A program made the position numbers and the translations under genes. Below are positions 1 to 10,738 of a stretch of DNA of 64,000 nt, piece by piece. Location: the NCBI RefSeq assembly GCF_003314995.1, contig NZ_QNRH01000003.1:444553-508552 (forward strand), read 5' to 3'. The notes beneath the pieces are model-generated. The model was given only the letters and a program-made list of their open reading frames with translations, was not told the origin of the DNA and did not search any database. Each line of letters begins with the position of its first letter. Position 1 is the stretch's first letter. This stretch comes from Pseudochrobactrum asaccharolyticum (GTDB taxonomy: Bacteria; Pseudomonadota; Alphaproteobacteria; Rhizobiales; Rhizobiaceae).

Positions 1-278
1 CAGCAGATTTCACAATGATCACGATGAGCGGTTCAGAGCTTGGCTATCCTGAAATCGGTGCCTTTTTCAAAGCACAGGCCGGTGCAAAATCAGGGCTGAA
101 AATTACCCTCGAAAATATGTCTGTTATCTATGAAGGTTCTGACGGCGCGGTTGTAACCTATCATGAAATTCAGGAGCAATCAGGCCATGAACCAACAAAG
201 CGCGTAGCGACAGCCTTCCTGAGCAGCATAGGCGCCCAATTGCAATGGAAACATTTGCATGAAACATCCGTTGCTTAA
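1..278 (+). CDS. NTF2/SnoaL-like protein, C-terminal part (5' end outside window)
   Basis: The reading frame is open to the left edge (first complete codon at base 3), so the ATG at 15 is probably internal and the gene starts outside the window. About 91 residues are visible, ending at a TAA. The pattern of alternating beta strands, with VIYEGSDGAVVTYHE and ATAFLSS, resembles the C-terminal half of an NTF2-like (DUF4440/SnoaL) fold. No catalytic residue can be assigned. It ends 31 bases before the convergent LysR gene. The family call is a weak inference from fold-like pattern; that a real gene ends here is more secure. Confidence 0.5.
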   Translation, partial: ADFTMITMSGSELGYPEIGAFFKAQAGAKSGLKITLENMSVIYEGSDGAVVTYHEIQEQSGHEPTKRVATAFLSSIGAQLQWKHLHETSVA

Positions 279-309
279 ACTGAGACGCAAGCGGTGAAGT
301 TAGCCCGTT

Positions 310-1161
310 TTACAAAGCCTGAAATGCAAGGACGAGGCGGCGCAATACTGACGCTGCCCGTTCACCGGTAACACTTGAAACAAGAACAATGTCCCGTTTC
401 GGCAATGGCGGTAATTTGGTCTTCTCACTAATATCGACCAGTTGAGAAGGTGCAGCTTTATATGCCAGCAACGCCACGGCCAAACCAGCCTCCGCAGCAG
501 CAGAGACAGATATAGCGCCTGTTCCGACAAATGCTTCCCGCCAGGCAATGCTGCCGCTATCAAGCGTTTTAAGCGCCATAGCACGGAGATTACAGGGTTC
601 GGCCTGAATCGCGAGAGGCAAAGGCGCTTCGTCCGGTATTATGAAATCCGGAGCGGCGAACCAGCCAAAACGTTCCTCTGTCAGAAACTCGCCATCCCGC
701 CGGCTTTCATCGTATCGCAGAATGATAACTGCATCCAAATCTCCTGCATCATACCGATCCAGCAGTTCCCTTGTACCGGCAGTGCGCAAGTGCAGCGTCA
801 CACCGGTTTCCCGTTCATTCATACGGCTCAGCAATTTTGGAAGATTTGGCCCGACCAGATGATGGGTAATGCCAATAGAAAGGCGCGCAGGTGTTTGTGC
901 AAAAATTGCAGCCGCTCGTCTGCCGCTGGCCATATAGTCTTTGGCCGGTTGCAGGAAATGCGCACCGGCCACAGTAAGCCGCACGTGTCGCGGCGTACGC
1001 TCCAGCAAACGCTGACCCAGCCCCTCTTCCAAACGCCGAAGGCGTAAAGAAATGGCCGCTTGTGTCGTATTCAGTGCGCCTGCTGCCTTTGTAAAAGACT
1101 GCAATTCTGCAACAAGAAGAAAGGCTTCGACGGCTTCAGGATCAAGCAAGGCACATCCCAA
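310..1161 (-). CDS. LysR-family transcriptional regulator
   Basis: 283 residues, a usual length for LysR regulators. Residues about 8-65 form the winged helix-turn-helix (SFTKAAGALNTTQAAISLRLRRLE), followed by a linker helix and a substrate-binding-like effector domain of about 200 residues. It is transcribed away from the MFS permease gene, with a 94-base shared promoter region, the classic layout in which a LysR protein controls its divergent neighbour. It therefore probably regulates the permease. The effector is unknown. The family is clear; the target is inferred from position. Confidence 0.85.
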   Translation of the reverse strand: MGCALLDPEAVEAFLLVAELQSFTKAAGALNTTQAAISLRLRRLEEGLGQRLLERTPRHVRLTVAGAHFLQPAKDYMASGRRAAAIFAQTPARLSIGITHHLVGPNLPKLLSRMNERETGVTLHLRTAGTRELLDRYDAGDLDAVIILRYDESRRDGEFLTEERFGWFAAPDFIIPDEAPLPLAIQAEPCNLRAMALKTLDSGSIAWREAFVGTGAISVSAAAEAGLAVALLAYKAAPSQLVDISEKTKLPPLPKRDIVLVSSVTGERAASVLRRLVLAFQAL

Positions 1162-1255
1162 CCATAAACAATAGTTATCATTGAAACATATAATAGCATG
1201 TTTCTGTTTATGTCGCTTTAGGGCTTATTGAGAAAATAACAGGAAATGCTTTCTC

Positions 1256-2485
1256 ATGACTCAGTCCGCCATTCAAAGCGCCAGCACCTCCGCAAATACA
1301 GATTCCCGCATCTGGGGCATTCTGGCAATCGCCGTCGGAACACAAGCAGCCGGATCAATCGTATCGCAAGGAATCTATATTCTGGTTCCTTTTTGGCGGG
1401 AGGCCTTTGGGGTGACGCTGGCTTCTGCTTCACTTGCGGTCACCGTTATGAATGGCGTCCAGATCATCACAATGTATAGTTTTGGTCGTGCTATCGATAT
1501 GTATGGCGAGCGTAAAGTTGTCGGCATTGCAATGACAGCAATGGCGGCAGCAATGGCTGCAACGGCTCTTTTCGTCGACAATCTGGTCAGCCTTTTGATC
1601 TGCATGGCCTTTTTAGGCGGCACTTATTCAGCCGTACAGCCTGGCGGAACCCGCGCAGTTATGCGGTGGTTTCCACCACATAAGCGCGGCATTGCTACTG
1701 GCTTCCGTCAGGCTGCGGTTCCTTTCGGCACTATGATTGCAGCAGCCGTGTTACCCTATTTCGCCGTTCATTATGGCTGGCACAGCGCGGCATGGGTTGG
1801 TGCCGGTGTTTCAATATTTGGTGCTCTTCTGTTTTGGGGGCTTTATCGCGAACCCGACAGCATCGCCACCAAAGCAGCAGCACCCCTCCCCCTGAAAATA
1901 CTTATTCGCACCGTTGGCGAAGAGAAAAATTTCTGGCCGGTTTTACGGCTCGGAATAGCTATGTCCGCTTTTCAGTTCACCTTTACCGCACATATGATCA
2001 GCTATTTAACCGGTCATTTCAGGATTGATATTGTGTTAGCTGCATTGCTTTTCGCATTAATTCAATGCGCAGGCATTCCGGGACGCGTATTGTTGCCGTG
2101 GCTCAGCGATTATTATCGCCCTGCAAAAAGAGCGCACTCACTCGCTTTTATTTCACTGATCGCCGTCGGCACAACAGTTTTGCTGACACTGTTACCAGCC
2201 ATCATGCCAATGGCAGCTATTCTTGTGTTGCTGGTACTGCTTGGCTTTTTCGGAATTGGCTGGTTTCCGCTCTATTTACTAGAAATCGCAGAAGCTGCGC
2301 CAAAAAGCTCAATTGCATCAACGGTTGCTTTCGCCTCGACAATCTGTCTCGCGGTCATGGCGCTCGGCCCTTATCTGTTCGGCTTAATAGCTGATTGGTT
2401 TGGCTATCAGGCAGCCTGGTTCAGTTTAATAGCGCCTGTTCTGATAACAGCCGGTCAGCTTTTACGATCCAGATCGCCACAATAA
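1256..2485 (+). CDS. Major facilitator superfamily permease
   Basis: 409 residues with about 12 hydrophobic membrane segments in two halves, as in MFS transporters. The loop between segments 2 and 3 carries GRAIDMYGERKVV, a variant of the MFS G-x3-D-x2-G-R-R/K motif. The long polar loop near residues 195-220 separates the halves. A Shine-Dalgarno-like AGGAA lies about 10 bases before the ATG. It is divergent from the LysR gene and alone on its strand before the nos operon. The substrate cannot be read from the sequence; organic anions or drugs are both possible. Confidence 0.85.
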   Translation: MTQSAIQSASTSANTDSRIWGILAIAVGTQAAGSIVSQGIYILVPFWREAFGVTLASASLAVTVMNGVQIITMYSFGRAIDMYGERKVVGIAMTAMAAAMAATALFVDNLVSLLICMAFLGGTYSAVQPGGTRAVMRWFPPHKRGIATGFRQAAVPFGTMIAAAVLPYFAVHYGWHSAAWVGAGVSIFGALLFWGLYREPDSIATKAAAPLPLKILIRTVGEEKNFWPVLRLGIAMSAFQFTFTAHMISYLTGHFRIDIVLAALLFALIQCAGIPGRVLLPWLSDYYRPAKRAHSLAFISLIAVGTTVLLTLLPAIMPMAAILVLLVLLGFFGIGWFPLYLLEIAEAAPKSSIASTVAFASTICLAVMALGPYLFGLIADWFGYQAAWFSLIAPVLITAGQLLRSRSPQ

Positions 2486-2505
2486 TATGCAGAGCACACG
2501 AATAT

Positions 2506-2556
2506 ACTCCACATCAGCCTGAAATGCTCACCAGCCGGTTCAGGTGGTGTGGAGTA
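2506..2556 (+). terminator. Imperfect hairpin after the MFS gene
   Basis: The arms ACTCCACA...CCTGAA and TTCAGG...TGTGGAGT pair with a small internal bulge and a loop of about 15 bases, 20 bases past the permease stop. An A/T-rich stretch follows but the T tract is poor, so this is a probable rather than certain terminator separating the permease from the nos operon. Confidence 0.45.
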
Positions 2557-2600
2557 ATTTAATATTAGAAAACAGGTATATTCATCAAATAATGATCAGT

Positions 2601-2614
2601 TTGTTCTGACGCAA
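2601..2614 (+). promoter_or_regulatory. Candidate NnrR box upstream of nosR
   Basis: TTGTTCTGACGCAA fits the TTG-N8-CAA core of Fnr/NnrR-type sites, and its right half CGCAA matches the published NnrR pattern TTGYG-N4-CRCAA. It lies 91 bases before the nosR ATG. Two similar boxes stand before the pseudoazurin and DUF2249 genes in this window, which makes chance less likely. Confidence 0.55.
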
Positions 2615-2704
2615 AGACGCTTTCTGCCGCTTCATTAAAGTCCGTTGCATAGATCGCCTAGTGGCCCTGCCACTACGCGTAATGATTTGCAGCGAGCCTT
2701 TGAT

Positions 2705-5035
2705 ATGAACCGCTTTCATGACCGTCCGGCACTCACCTTCAGAAAGCTGTTTCAGCTGCTCTGTGTTCTGGTTAGCGTTTTTTTTAGTCTGCAATCAACA
2801 GCTCTGGCCGCCCAGCTGGACAAGTATCTGCCTGCACTGAAGGTGCAGGAAATCTTTCAGGATGCCGATCGTATCGGCACGCCGCAAGGTGAGCCGCCGA
2901 TTGCGCCGGTCTATAAAAATCAGGATCTGCTCGGCTATATTTATCTGAACTCGGACTTTACCAGTGCCGTCGGCTATTCCGGCAAACCGATCCATATTCT
3001 TGTCGGCATTGATCCTAAAGGCATTATTCGCGGCATCAAACTGGTAGATCATAAAGAACCGATTGTTCTCATTGGTATTCCTGAAGCAAAAGTCGTTGCG
3101 GCGCTCAATTCCCTGATTAACAGCGATTTCAATGCCGTGGCTTCAGGCACTGCCAAGCCGCCTCAGGTCGAGATTGTCAGCGGCGCCACGGTCACTGTTC
3201 TGGTGATGGGTGACAGTGTAGTGCGCTCTGCTGTCGGGCTGATCCGTAGCGGACGTCTTGGCAATCAAATTTCCGCCAACTTGACCGCAGCTCCGCAAGA
3301 AATCCGCACTGTCGATCTGTCGAAACAGGATATCCGTGACTGGCAGGAACTGACCGGCGATGGCTCTGTCCGCAGCTTGAAACTCAGTGTCGGCGAAGTA
3401 ACGCAAGCTTTTCTTGATGCTAAACAGCCGCAAGCCGCAGGCAATCCTGAAACATCCGATCCTGAAGATCAATTCATCGAACTTTATATCGCGCCGGTAT
3501 CGGTACCCTCTATCGGCCTCAGCCTGCTTGGCAAGGCCGGTTATGACCAAATGCAAAAACATCTCAAACCCGGTCAACAGGCCGTGCTGGTTGCCGGTGA
3601 TGGTGCCTATTCTTTCAAAGGATCGGGCTATGTACGCGGCGGTATTTTCGACCGTATCGAACTTTTGCAAGACGGTCAGGGCATCCGCTTCCGTGATAAA
3701 AACCACACCCGTATCGGTGACATTGCTGCCGACGGCGCACCTAAATTACGCGAAATCGCTCTGTTCACAGTACCGGAAGGCTTTATTTTTGATGTAACGA
3801 AGCCGTGGGAACTGCAATTGCTGGTACAGCGTGGCTTCGGCGCCCGCGACAAAGCCAGTATCTTCTATGACCTAGGTTATAATCTTCCAGACCAATATGT
3901 GACCATCACCGCTCCTGCCAAACCTGCTCCGGCTTCCGTGCAGCCTGCACAAGATGCTGCCACAGCAAATAACCCGCATGTCAGCGCGCCGGTCGGTGAA
4001 GCATCCATGCCTGATTTCTTCGGTGAAGATAATCCGCTGTGGATTCAGATGTGGCAGATGAACAAAATCAATATTGTGATTACTGCCTTCGCCATTCTGA
4101 TGTTGGTCGCAATCTTCTTCTTTCAGAACCATCTTGTCAGACGTCCGCGATTCTTCGCATGGGTCAGACGCGGCTATCTCCTGTTCATCCTTGTCTGGCT
4201 TGGCTTCTACACCAACACTCAATTGTCGGTCGTCAATGTCCTGACTTTCACCAATTCGCTCATCACCGGTTTCAATTGGGAATTCTTCCTGACCTCGCCG
4301 CTGACCTTCCTGTTATGGGGCTCGGTTGCAGCCGGTCTGCTATTCTGGGGACGCGGCCCGTTCTGCGGCTGGCTCTGCCCTTTCGGCGCAATGCAGGAGC
4401 TGAGCAATAATCTGGCACAGTGGCTGAAAGTACCACAGGTCAAACTGCCATGGGGTCTGCATGAACGTCTGTGGCCGATCAAGTATATTATCTTCCTCGG
4501 CCTGTTTGGTCTGTCGCTCTATTCCGTGGCTCTGGCTGAAGTTTTCGCTGAAGTCGAACCGTTCAAAACCGCAATCATCCTGAAATTCGCCCGCGAATGG
4601 CCTTTCGTCATCTATGCCCTAACATTGCTGACTGCCGGTCTGTTCATTGAGCGCTTTTTCTGCCGCTATCTATGCCCGCTCGGTGCAGCACTCGCCATAC
4701 CCGGCCGTATCCGCATGTTTGAATGGCTCAAACGCTGGCCGGAATGCGGCTCGCCATGCCAGCGCTGTGCTGTCGAATGTCCGGTGCAGTCCATCCATCC
4801 GGAAGGCCAGATCAATGTCAATGAATGTATCTACTGCATGCATTGTCAGGAACTCTACCACGATGACCAACGCTGCCCGCATATGATTCAGGTGCGTGTC
4901 AAACGTGAGAAATTCGCTGCCCGCAACGCGCCTTACATTCCACCGGCAGAAGGCAGCAGCAGCCAAACCAAGACCATCATCACCCATAACGGAAAGCCTG
5001 TTACCGGTGCGCCTGCACCGGACGCAGCATCCTGA
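2705..5035 (+). CDS. nosR: NosR, flavin- and iron-sulphur membrane protein for N2O reduction
   Basis: NosR is required for nosZ expression and for electron delivery to nitrous oxide reductase. From the ATG at 2705 it has 776 residues; the frame extends up to 2645, but only through a TTG with no good ribosome site. A signal segment (about 15-36) is followed by a periplasmic FMN-binding domain with the SGAT motif, a central group of membrane spans, two CxxxCP motifs (FCGWLCPFG and FCRYLCPLG) and a C-terminal domain with two ferredoxin-type clusters ([13 protein letters not shown] and CIYCMHC). Length and domain order are those of complete NosR. It is the first gene of nosRZDFYLX, 23 bases before nosZ. 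Confidence 0.97.
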   Translation: MNRFHDRPALTFRKLFQLLCVLVSVFFSLQSTALAAQLDKYLPALKVQEIFQDADRIGTPQGEPPIAPVYKNQDLLGYIYLNSDFTSAVGYSGKPIHILVGIDPKGIIRGIKLVDHKEPIVLIGIPEAKVVAALNSLINSDFNAVASGTAKPPQVEIVSGATVTVLVMGDSVVRSAVGLIRSGRLGNQISANLTAAPQEIRTVDLSKQDIRDWQELTGDGSVRSLKLSVGEVTQAFLDAKQPQAAGNPETSDPEDQFIELYIAPVSVPSIGLSLLGKAGYDQMQKHLKPGQQAVLVAGDGAYSFKGSGYVRGGIFDRIELLQDGQGIRFRDKNHTRIGDIAADGAPKLREIALFTVPEGFIFDVTKPWELQLLVQRGFGARDKASIFYDLGYNLPDQYVTITAPAKPAPASVQPAQDAATANNPHVSAPVGEASMPDFFGEDNPLWIQMWQMNKINIVITAFAILMLVAIFFFQNHLVRRPRFFAWVRRGYLLFILVWLGFYTNTQLSVVNVLTFTNSLITGFNWEFFLTSPLTFLLWGSVAAGLLFWGRGPFCGWLCPFGAMQELSNNLAQWLKVPQVKLPWGLHERLWPIKYIIFLGLFGLSLYSVALAEVFAEVEPFKTAIILKFAREWPFVIYALTLLTAGLFIERFFCRYLCPLGAALAIPGRIRMFEWLKRWPECGSPCQRCAVECPVQSIHPEGQINVNECIYCMHCQELYHDDQRCPHMIQVRVKREKFAARNAPYIPPAEGSSSQTKTIITHNGKPVTGAPAPDAAS

Positions 5036-5058
5036 AGTTTTCAACTGGAGACAAAGCA

Positions 5059-6978
5059 ATGTCTGAGCAAGAAAATAAAACCCGCATGAGCAGACGGCAA
5101 TTACTCGGCACCTCGGCCTTTGTGGCTGCGGCTGGTGCCAGTGGCATGGGCGGCGCACTTGTCATGGCCGGCGCTCCGAAACAAGCCTTGGCTGCAAGTG
5201 CAGCATCCGGCGCAAGCGCTGAAGTCAAACCGGGTGAACTGGATGAATATTACACATTCTTTTCCAGCGGTCAGACCGGTGAAGTCCGTATTGTCGGCCT
5301 GCCTTCTATGCGCGAGCTGATGCGTATTCCGGTTTTCAACCGTGACAGCGCCACCGGCTGGGGACAGACCAATGAAAGCCGGAAAATCCTGACCGAAGGT
5401 ATGCTGCCGGAAGACCGTGAATTCATGAAAGACCGTGGCGGCATTTTCGACAATGGCGACCTGCATCACCCGCATCTTTCTTTTACTGACGGCACCTATG
5501 ACGGCCGTTATCTTTACGCCAATGATAAGGCCAATACCCGCGTCTGCCGTATCCGTCTTGATGTGATGAAATGTGACAAGATCATTCAGCTGCCGAACCA
5601 ACACACGGTTCATGGCCTGCGCGTGCAGAAATATCCGAAAACCGGCTATGTATTCTGTAATGGTGAAGACCGTGTGCCGATCCCGAATGACGGTACCAAT
5701 CTGACAGACACCAAAAACTATCATGCGATTTTCACTGCCGTTGACGGTGAAAGCATGAAAGTTGCATGGCAGGTGATGGTCAGCGGCAATCTCGACAATG
5801 TCGACTGCGATTATCAGGGCAAATATGCATTCGCCACTTGCTACAACTCCGAAGAAGGTGTGACACTGGCCGAAATGATGGGCAGTGAGCAGGACTGGAT
5901 TGTTGTCTTCAACCTGAAACGGATTGAAGAAGCCGTTGCCAAAGGCGAGTTCAAGGAAATGGGCGGCGTTCCGGTCATTGACGGGCGGAAAGGTTCTAAA
6001 TTCACCCGCTATATTCCCGTACCAAACAGCCCGCATGGGATGAATACCGCACCGGACGGTATCCACATTGTGGCCAATGGTAAATTGTCGCCAACCGTCA
6101 CTGTTTTCGACGTTCGCAAATTCGATGATTTGTTTGACGACAAAATCAGCCCGCGTGATGCCGTTGTGGCAGAGCCGGAACTGGGTCTCGGACCTTTGCA
6201 CACTGCCTATGACGGTAAGGGTAACGCCTATACAACCCTGTTTATCGACAGTCAGATTTGCAAATGGAACATTGAAGATGCCAAACGCGCCTTCAAGGGC
6301 GAAAAGGTTGATCCGATCCGCCAGAAACTGGATGTGCAATATCAGCCGGGGCACAACCACACCTCAATGGGACAAACCAAAGAGGCGGATGGCAAATGGC
6401 TGATTTCTCTCAATAAATTCTCCAAAGACCGCTATCTCAATGTGGGACCTCTCAAACCGGAAAATGACCAGCTCATTGATATTTCCGGAGACAAAATGGT
6501 GGTTGTCCATGACGGACCAAGTTTCGCCGAACCGCATGACGCAACAATCGTACATCGCTCCAAGATCAATCCGGTCAATTTCTGGAGCCGTGAAGATCCG
6601 TTCTTCGCCGATGCCGTTGCACAGGCAAAGGCCGATGGTGTCGATCTGATGGAGGCTGCGGAAGTCATCCGCGACGGTAATAAAGTCCGTGTCTATATGA
6701 CCTCCGCTGCACCGGCTTTCAGCCTTGAGGAATTCACCGTCAAACAGGGCGATGAAGTCACTGTCTATGTGACCAATATTGATGAAATTGAAGACCTGAC
6801 CCATGGTTTCGCGATCATCAATTACGGGATCAACATGGAAGTAGCACCGCAGGCCACCGCCTCGGTTACCTTCATCGCCAATAAGCCGGGCGTGTGGTGG
6901 TATTACTGCTCGTGGTTCTGCCATGCCATGCATATGGAAATGAAAGGCCGTATGCTTGTTGAGCCGAAAGGCGCTTAA
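5059..6978 (+). CDS. nosZ: Nitrous oxide reductase (clade I, Tat-exported)
   Basis: Periplasmic multicopper enzyme that reduces N2O to N2, the last step of denitrification. 639 residues. The N terminus has a twin-arginine signal ([11 protein letters not shown]) cut near the AASA region, which marks clade I. Next comes the seven-bladed propeller that carries the CuZ histidines (the HHPH motif around 135 and further H-rich loops). The C-terminal cupredoxin domain carries the CuA site: C617, C621, H625 and M628 in the C-x3-C-x3-H-x2-M arrangement. All expected ligands of the CuA site are present, so the enzyme looks functional. It lies between nosR and nosD. Confidence 0.98.
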   Translation: MSEQENKTRMSRRQLLGTSAFVAAAGASGMGGALVMAGAPKQALAASAASGASAEVKPGELDEYYTFFSSGQTGEVRIVGLPSMRELMRIPVFNRDSATGWGQTNESRKILTEGMLPEDREFMKDRGGIFDNGDLHHPHLSFTDGTYDGRYLYANDKANTRVCRIRLDVMKCDKIIQLPNQHTVHGLRVQKYPKTGYVFCNGEDRVPIPNDGTNLTDTKNYHAIFTAVDGESMKVAWQVMVSGNLDNVDCDYQGKYAFATCYNSEEGVTLAEMMGSEQDWIVVFNLKRIEEAVAKGEFKEMGGVPVIDGRKGSKFTRYIPVPNSPHGMNTAPDGIHIVANGKLSPTVTVFDVRKFDDLFDDKISPRDAVVAEPELGLGPLHTAYDGKGNAYTTLFIDSQICKWNIEDAKRAFKGEKVDPIRQKLDVQYQPGHNHTSMGQTKEADGKWLISLNKFSKDRYLNVGPLKPENDQLIDISGDKMVVVHDGPSFAEPHDATIVHRSKINPVNFWSREDPFFADAVAQAKADGVDLMEAAEVIRDGNKVRVYMTSAAPAFSLEEFTVKQGDEVTVYVTNIDEIEDLTHGFAIINYGINMEVAPQATASVTFIANKPGVWWYYCSWFCHAMHMEMKGRMLVEPKGA

Positions 6979-6983
6979 TCATC

Positions 6984-8435
6984 ATGAAGCATCAGCGCCA
7001 TAAGGAAAAACACAATCCCGCAGCTTTACCGGAGCAAACAACGCCCGCACTGAAGCACTATGCTTTTGCCACGGCTTTATGTTTTTCCGGCCTGTTGCCC
7101 GCTATGATTTCTCCGGCACTGGCCGGAGAGATCACCGTTTCTGCCGGACAAAATCTGCAAACCGTCCTTGATCAGGCACCGGCGGGGGAAACTATCCGCC
7201 TGCTCAAAGGACGGCATGACGGGTCAGTCGTCATTGACAAGACAGTCATGCTTGAGGGGGAAGCCGGAGCCGTGCTTTACGGCTCCGGCACCGGCAATAC
7301 AATTACCGTCAATGCACCGGAAACCATCATTCGCGGGTTGGAAATCCGTGGCTCCGGCGACAATCTCTATGATCTCAATTCCGGTATTTTCATCGCCAAA
7401 ACCGCTACCGGCGCACGGGCTGAAAATAACCGACTGATTGATAATCTTTACGGCATCTATCTGCATGGCGCCAAGGATTCCGTGGCCGAAGGCAATGAGA
7501 TTATCGGCAAGCGCGGTGTACGCATGGCACAAACCGGCAGCGGTGTTTCCATCTGGAATGCACCGGGTGCAAAAGTGCTGAATAATATCATCCGCTATGG
7601 CCGCGACGGCATTTATACCAATGCCAGCCGTAAGAATATTTTCCGCGGCAATCTCATGGAAAATGTGCGCTTTGCTGTCCATTACATGTACACCAATGAC
7701 AGCGAAGTCAGCGATAATATCTCGCGCAATAATTCCGTCGGCTTTGCCATTATGTATACCAGCCGGCTTAAAATTACCGGCAATCTTTCCGATGGCGACC
7801 GCGATCACGGCTTATTGCTGAATTATGCCAATAGTTCCGTTATCACCGGCAATCAGGTGATCGGCAGAATGCAATCCGCTGACCGCTGGATAGATGCCGG
7901 TGTGCAAAGTGCCGAGCACGGTATGCCAGCACCGGAAACAGACCCGTCTGCCGATGCTGGCAGTATGCGGCTGGGACCAGAAAAATGCGTTTTCATCTAC
8001 AACGCCAATAAGAACAAATTCACCGGCAACCAGTTTGAAAATTGCAGCATAGGCATCCATTTCACTGCCGGTTCCGAAGGCAATGTGATGAGCGGCAATG
8101 CCTTCATCAACAACCGCAATCAGGTCAAATATGTCGGGACACGCAATCTCGACTGGTCAACCAAAGGGCGTGGTAATTTCTGGAGCGACAATCCCGCTTT
8201 TGACCTCAATGGCGATGGTATTGCAGACAGCCCCTACCGGCCGAATGACCTGATCGACAAAGTACTGTGGACAGCTCCACAGGCCAAAATCCTCATCAAT
8301 AGTCCGGCGATCCAAACAATACGCTGGGCGCAGATGCAATTTCCCGCATTGATGCCGGGTGGTGTCATCGACAGCTATCCGCTGATGAAACCGCCTGCGA
8401 TGCCGGTCAAATCCGGAGGCGAAAATAAATCATGA
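6984..8435 (+). CDS. nosD: NosD, periplasmic copper-cluster maturation protein
   Basis: NosD delivers sulphur and helps build the CuZ centre of NosZ together with the NosFY transporter. 483 residues. A longer-than-usual N-terminal tail of about 25 polar residues precedes a hydrophobic export segment that ends in SPALAGE. The body is a run of short repeated beta-helix units of the carbohydrate-binding/CASH type (recurring N-x-I/F-x-G-N and G-I-x-L patterns), typical of NosD. Its stop codon overlaps the nosF start by four bases, implying translational coupling. Confidence 0.95.
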   Translation: MKHQRHKEKHNPAALPEQTTPALKHYAFATALCFSGLLPAMISPALAGEITVSAGQNLQTVLDQAPAGETIRLLKGRHDGSVVIDKTVMLEGEAGAVLYGSGTGNTITVNAPETIIRGLEIRGSGDNLYDLNSGIFIAKTATGARAENNRLIDNLYGIYLHGAKDSVAEGNEIIGKRGVRMAQTGSGVSIWNAPGAKVLNNIIRYGRDGIYTNASRKNIFRGNLMENVRFAVHYMYTNDSEVSDNISRNNSVGFAIMYTSRLKITGNLSDGDRDHGLLLNYANSSVITGNQVIGRMQSADRWIDAGVQSAEHGMPAPETDPSADAGSMRLGPEKCVFIYNANKNKFTGNQFENCSIGIHFTAGSEGNVMSGNAFINNRNQVKYVGTRNLDWSTKGRGNFWSDNPAFDLNGDGIADSPYRPNDLIDKVLWTAPQAKILINSPAIQTIRWAQMQFPALMPGGVIDSYPLMKPPAMPVKSGGENKS

Positions 8436-9352
8436 CTGAAACCGTAAAGCTTGCCGGTGTCACCAAAACCTATGGCACATTCAATGCCATCAGCGATGCG
8501 TCCTATGTGCTGAATGCCGGTGAAAATATCGCCTTGGTCGGCCATAATGGAGCAGGCAAGACCACGATGATCAAGCTGATGCTGGGACTGATCCGCCCGA
8601 CACACGGCAAAGTGCTGGTGCTGGGTGAAGACCCTGCAGCCGGACAATTTGCGGCACGACGCAAGCTTGGCTATCTGCCCGAGCATGTCTCCTTCAACAT
8701 GGCACTGACCGGACGGGAAACCTTGTCCTTTTACGCCAAGCTCAAATCCGTTCCTGTGAAGGAAACCGCTGCACTGCTCGATCATGTCGGCCTGTCCCAT
8801 GCGGCAGACCGCCGTGTCGGCACCTATTCCAAGGGCATGCGCCAGCGGCTTGGTCTGGCGCAGGCTTTGCTCGGCAAACCCGCCGTGCTGCTGCTGGATG
8901 AACCGACAACTGGCCTTGACCCTGCCTTGCGCAAAAACTTCTACGATCTGCTGGAGGTTATACGTGCGGAAGGCACCACTATTCTGATGTCCTCTCATGC
9001 GCTCACCGAACTGGAAAATCGCGTCGGACGGGTAATTATCGCCAATCGTGGTAAGGTCATTGCAGATGGCTCGCTGGATGATCTGCGCCATATTGCGCGT
9101 CTGCCGGTGCGTATCCGTGTCAGCTTAGCCGAAGGCGAAACCGCACCGCAGAGCATCGGACAATCCCTGCGGATAGGTTGGCGGAAAACCGGCTTTGCAA
9201 GTTTTGAGGCGGATGTCTCAGCCGAAGACAAAATGCAGATTTTGAACTCCGTTATCGCTCAAAACCATAACATCACGAATATTGATGTCATGGCGCCTAC
9301 TCTGGATGAGCTTTACGCCCATTTCCTCACAGTTAAAGAGGCCGCGGAATGA
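8432..9352 (+). CDS. nosF: NosF, ABC transporter ATPase for NosZ maturation
   Basis: Cytoplasmic ATPase that pairs with the membrane protein NosY and serves NosD in assembly of the CuZ site. 306 residues. Walker A is GHNGAGKTT near residue 38, the signature is YSKGMRQRLGLAQ, and Walker B is VLLLDEPTTGLDP. A C-terminal domain of about 90 residues follows the ATPase core, as in other NosF and drug-type ABC proteins. It overlaps nosD by four bases at its start and nosY by four bases at its end. Confidence 0.95.
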   Translation: MTETVKLAGVTKTYGTFNAISDASYVLNAGENIALVGHNGAGKTTMIKLMLGLIRPTHGKVLVLGEDPAAGQFAARRKLGYLPEHVSFNMALTGRETLSFYAKLKSVPVKETAALLDHVGLSHAADRRVGTYSKGMRQRLGLAQALLGKPAVLLLDEPTTGLDPALRKNFYDLLEVIRAEGTTILMSSHALTELENRVGRVIIANRGKVIADGSLDDLRHIARLPVRIRVSLAEGETAPQSIGQSLRIGWRKTGFASFEADVSAEDKMQILNSVIAQNHNITNIDVMAPTLDELYAHFLTVKEAAE

Positions 9353-10179
9353 AAAACCTCATTCATATTGCCGGTAAGGAAATTCAGGAAGGTTTACGCA
9401 ACCGCTGGGTACTGGCAACCACGCTGCTGCTAGCTGCTCTGGCACTCAGCATGAGCTTTCTCGGCAATGCACCGACCGGCAGCACCATCGGCTCCAACCG
9501 GCTGGATGTGGTGATTGTCAGTCTCTCCAGCCTCACCATTTTTCTCATCCCGCTAATTGCGCTGCTGATCTCTCATGATGCCATTGTCGGCGAGATGGAG
9601 CGCGGCACCATGCTGTTGCTGCTGAGTTATCCGATCGGGCGCAAACAGGTCATTCTGGGCAAGTTTCTCGGACAGCTCACAATTCTCGCTTTCGCGACCC
9701 TGTTCGGTTATGGCAGCACCGCCGTGGTGCTTGCGCTGACTGGCCGCGGCATTGATGCGGCAAGCTGGCTGGCTTTGCTGTCATTGATCGGCAGTTCTGT
9801 CCTGCTTGGCGCGGTATTTATCGCCATCGGCTTTTTCGCCAGCACAATCGTGCGTGAGCGCAGCACGGCTGCGGGTATTGCCATCGGTATCTGGCTGCTC
9901 TTTGTGCTGATCTATGACATGGCGCTGCTTGGCTTACTGGTCTTCGATCAGGGGCAGATGATCGGCACAACCCTGCTCAATATGCTGCTGCTTATCAACC
10001 CGACAGATGCCTATCGCCTGCTCAATTTCGGCACAGGCGGCGCCGGTGCCCTCACCGGCATGGGCGGCGTTGCTGGCACCACAACTCTGAGCGCAGGTAC
10101 CATCACTCTGGCGCTGGGATTATGGACTGCGATCCCGCTCGGCCTGTCCGTACTCATCTTTTCAAGGAAAGAACTATGA
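9349..10179 (+). CDS. nosY: NosY, ABC transporter membrane subunit for NosZ maturation
   Basis: 276 residues with about six membrane spans in the ABC-2 style: an N-terminal span (about 19-39), then a large loop followed by five more. It carries the short sequence GEMERGTMLLLLSYP, typical of ABC-2 permeases near the ATPase coupling helix. It forms the channel for NosF and NosD. Its start overlaps nosF and its stop overlaps the nosL ATG, each as ATGA. Confidence 0.93.
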   Translation: MKNLIHIAGKEIQEGLRNRWVLATTLLLAALALSMSFLGNAPTGSTIGSNRLDVVIVSLSSLTIFLIPLIALLISHDAIVGEMERGTMLLLLSYPIGRKQVILGKFLGQLTILAFATLFGYGSTAVVLALTGRGIDAASWLALLSLIGSSVLLGAVFIAIGFFASTIVRERSTAAGIAIGIWLLFVLIYDMALLGLLVFDQGQMIGTTLLNMLLLINPTDAYRLLNFGTGGAGALTGMGGVAGTTTLSAGTITLALGLWTAIPLGLSVLIFSRKEL

Positions 10180-10712
10180 GACTGATCTCCCTTTTCATCC
10201 CCGTCATTGCCGCTCTTACCCTGTCGGCCTGTTCACCGGAAAAACAGGCTGAGGCACCGGCACCTTTTGCGCTGACAGACGCCGCGATGGGGCGCTATTG
10301 CGGCATGAATGTTCTGGAACATAGTGGTCCGAAAGGTCAGATCATTTTGCATCCGGCAAGCGAAGCCATCTGGTTCTCCTCTGCCCGTGATACGCTGGCT
10401 TTTACCATGCTGCCGGAAGAGCCGAAAAACATCGCGGCAATCTATGTCTCCGATATGGCCAAAGCACCAAGCTGGGAACAGCCGGGTGCACAAAACTGGA
10501 TTGATGCGAAAAAGGCTTTCTTCGTCATCAACAGCAATGCCACCGGCGGCATGGGCGCCAAGGAAGCTGTACCGTTCTCAGTCCGTGAAGCGGCAGAGAA
10601 ATTTGCCAAGGATAAAGGCGGCGACATCGTTACCTTTGCCGACATCCCGCAGGACTACGTTCTCGGCACCTCAGACGCGCCTGCTGAAGCACCAATGAGC
10701 GCCCATCATTAA
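10176..10712 (+). CDS. nosL: NosL, outer copper chaperone lipoprotein
   Basis: NosL binds Cu(I) in the periplasm and supplies copper to apo-NosZ. The ATG at 10176, overlapping the nosY stop, gives 178 residues; a longer frame from 10122 lies wholly inside nosY and is not needed. The N terminus is a lipoprotein signal with lipobox LSAC (C19). The family hallmark CGM is at about residue 42 (RYCGMNV), with further methionines in the body. The C terminus ends in a histidine pair. Membership in the nos operon confirms the call. Confidence 0.94.
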   Translation: MRLISLFIPVIAALTLSACSPEKQAEAPAPFALTDAAMGRYCGMNVLEHSGPKGQIILHPASEAIWFSSARDTLAFTMLPEEPKNIAAIYVSDMAKAPSWEQPGAQNWIDAKKAFFVINSNATGGMGAKEAVPFSVREAAEKFAKDKGGDIVTFADIPQDYVLGTSDAPAEAPMSAHH

Positions 10713-10738
10713 CATAAAGACTATACTGGGAGGCTGCC

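Noticed and set aside
5101-6360. Open frame of 419 residues on the minus strand inside nosZ
   Set aside because: It is the antisense shadow of nosZ, whose frame carries all family motifs; the antisense product has no recognisable domain.
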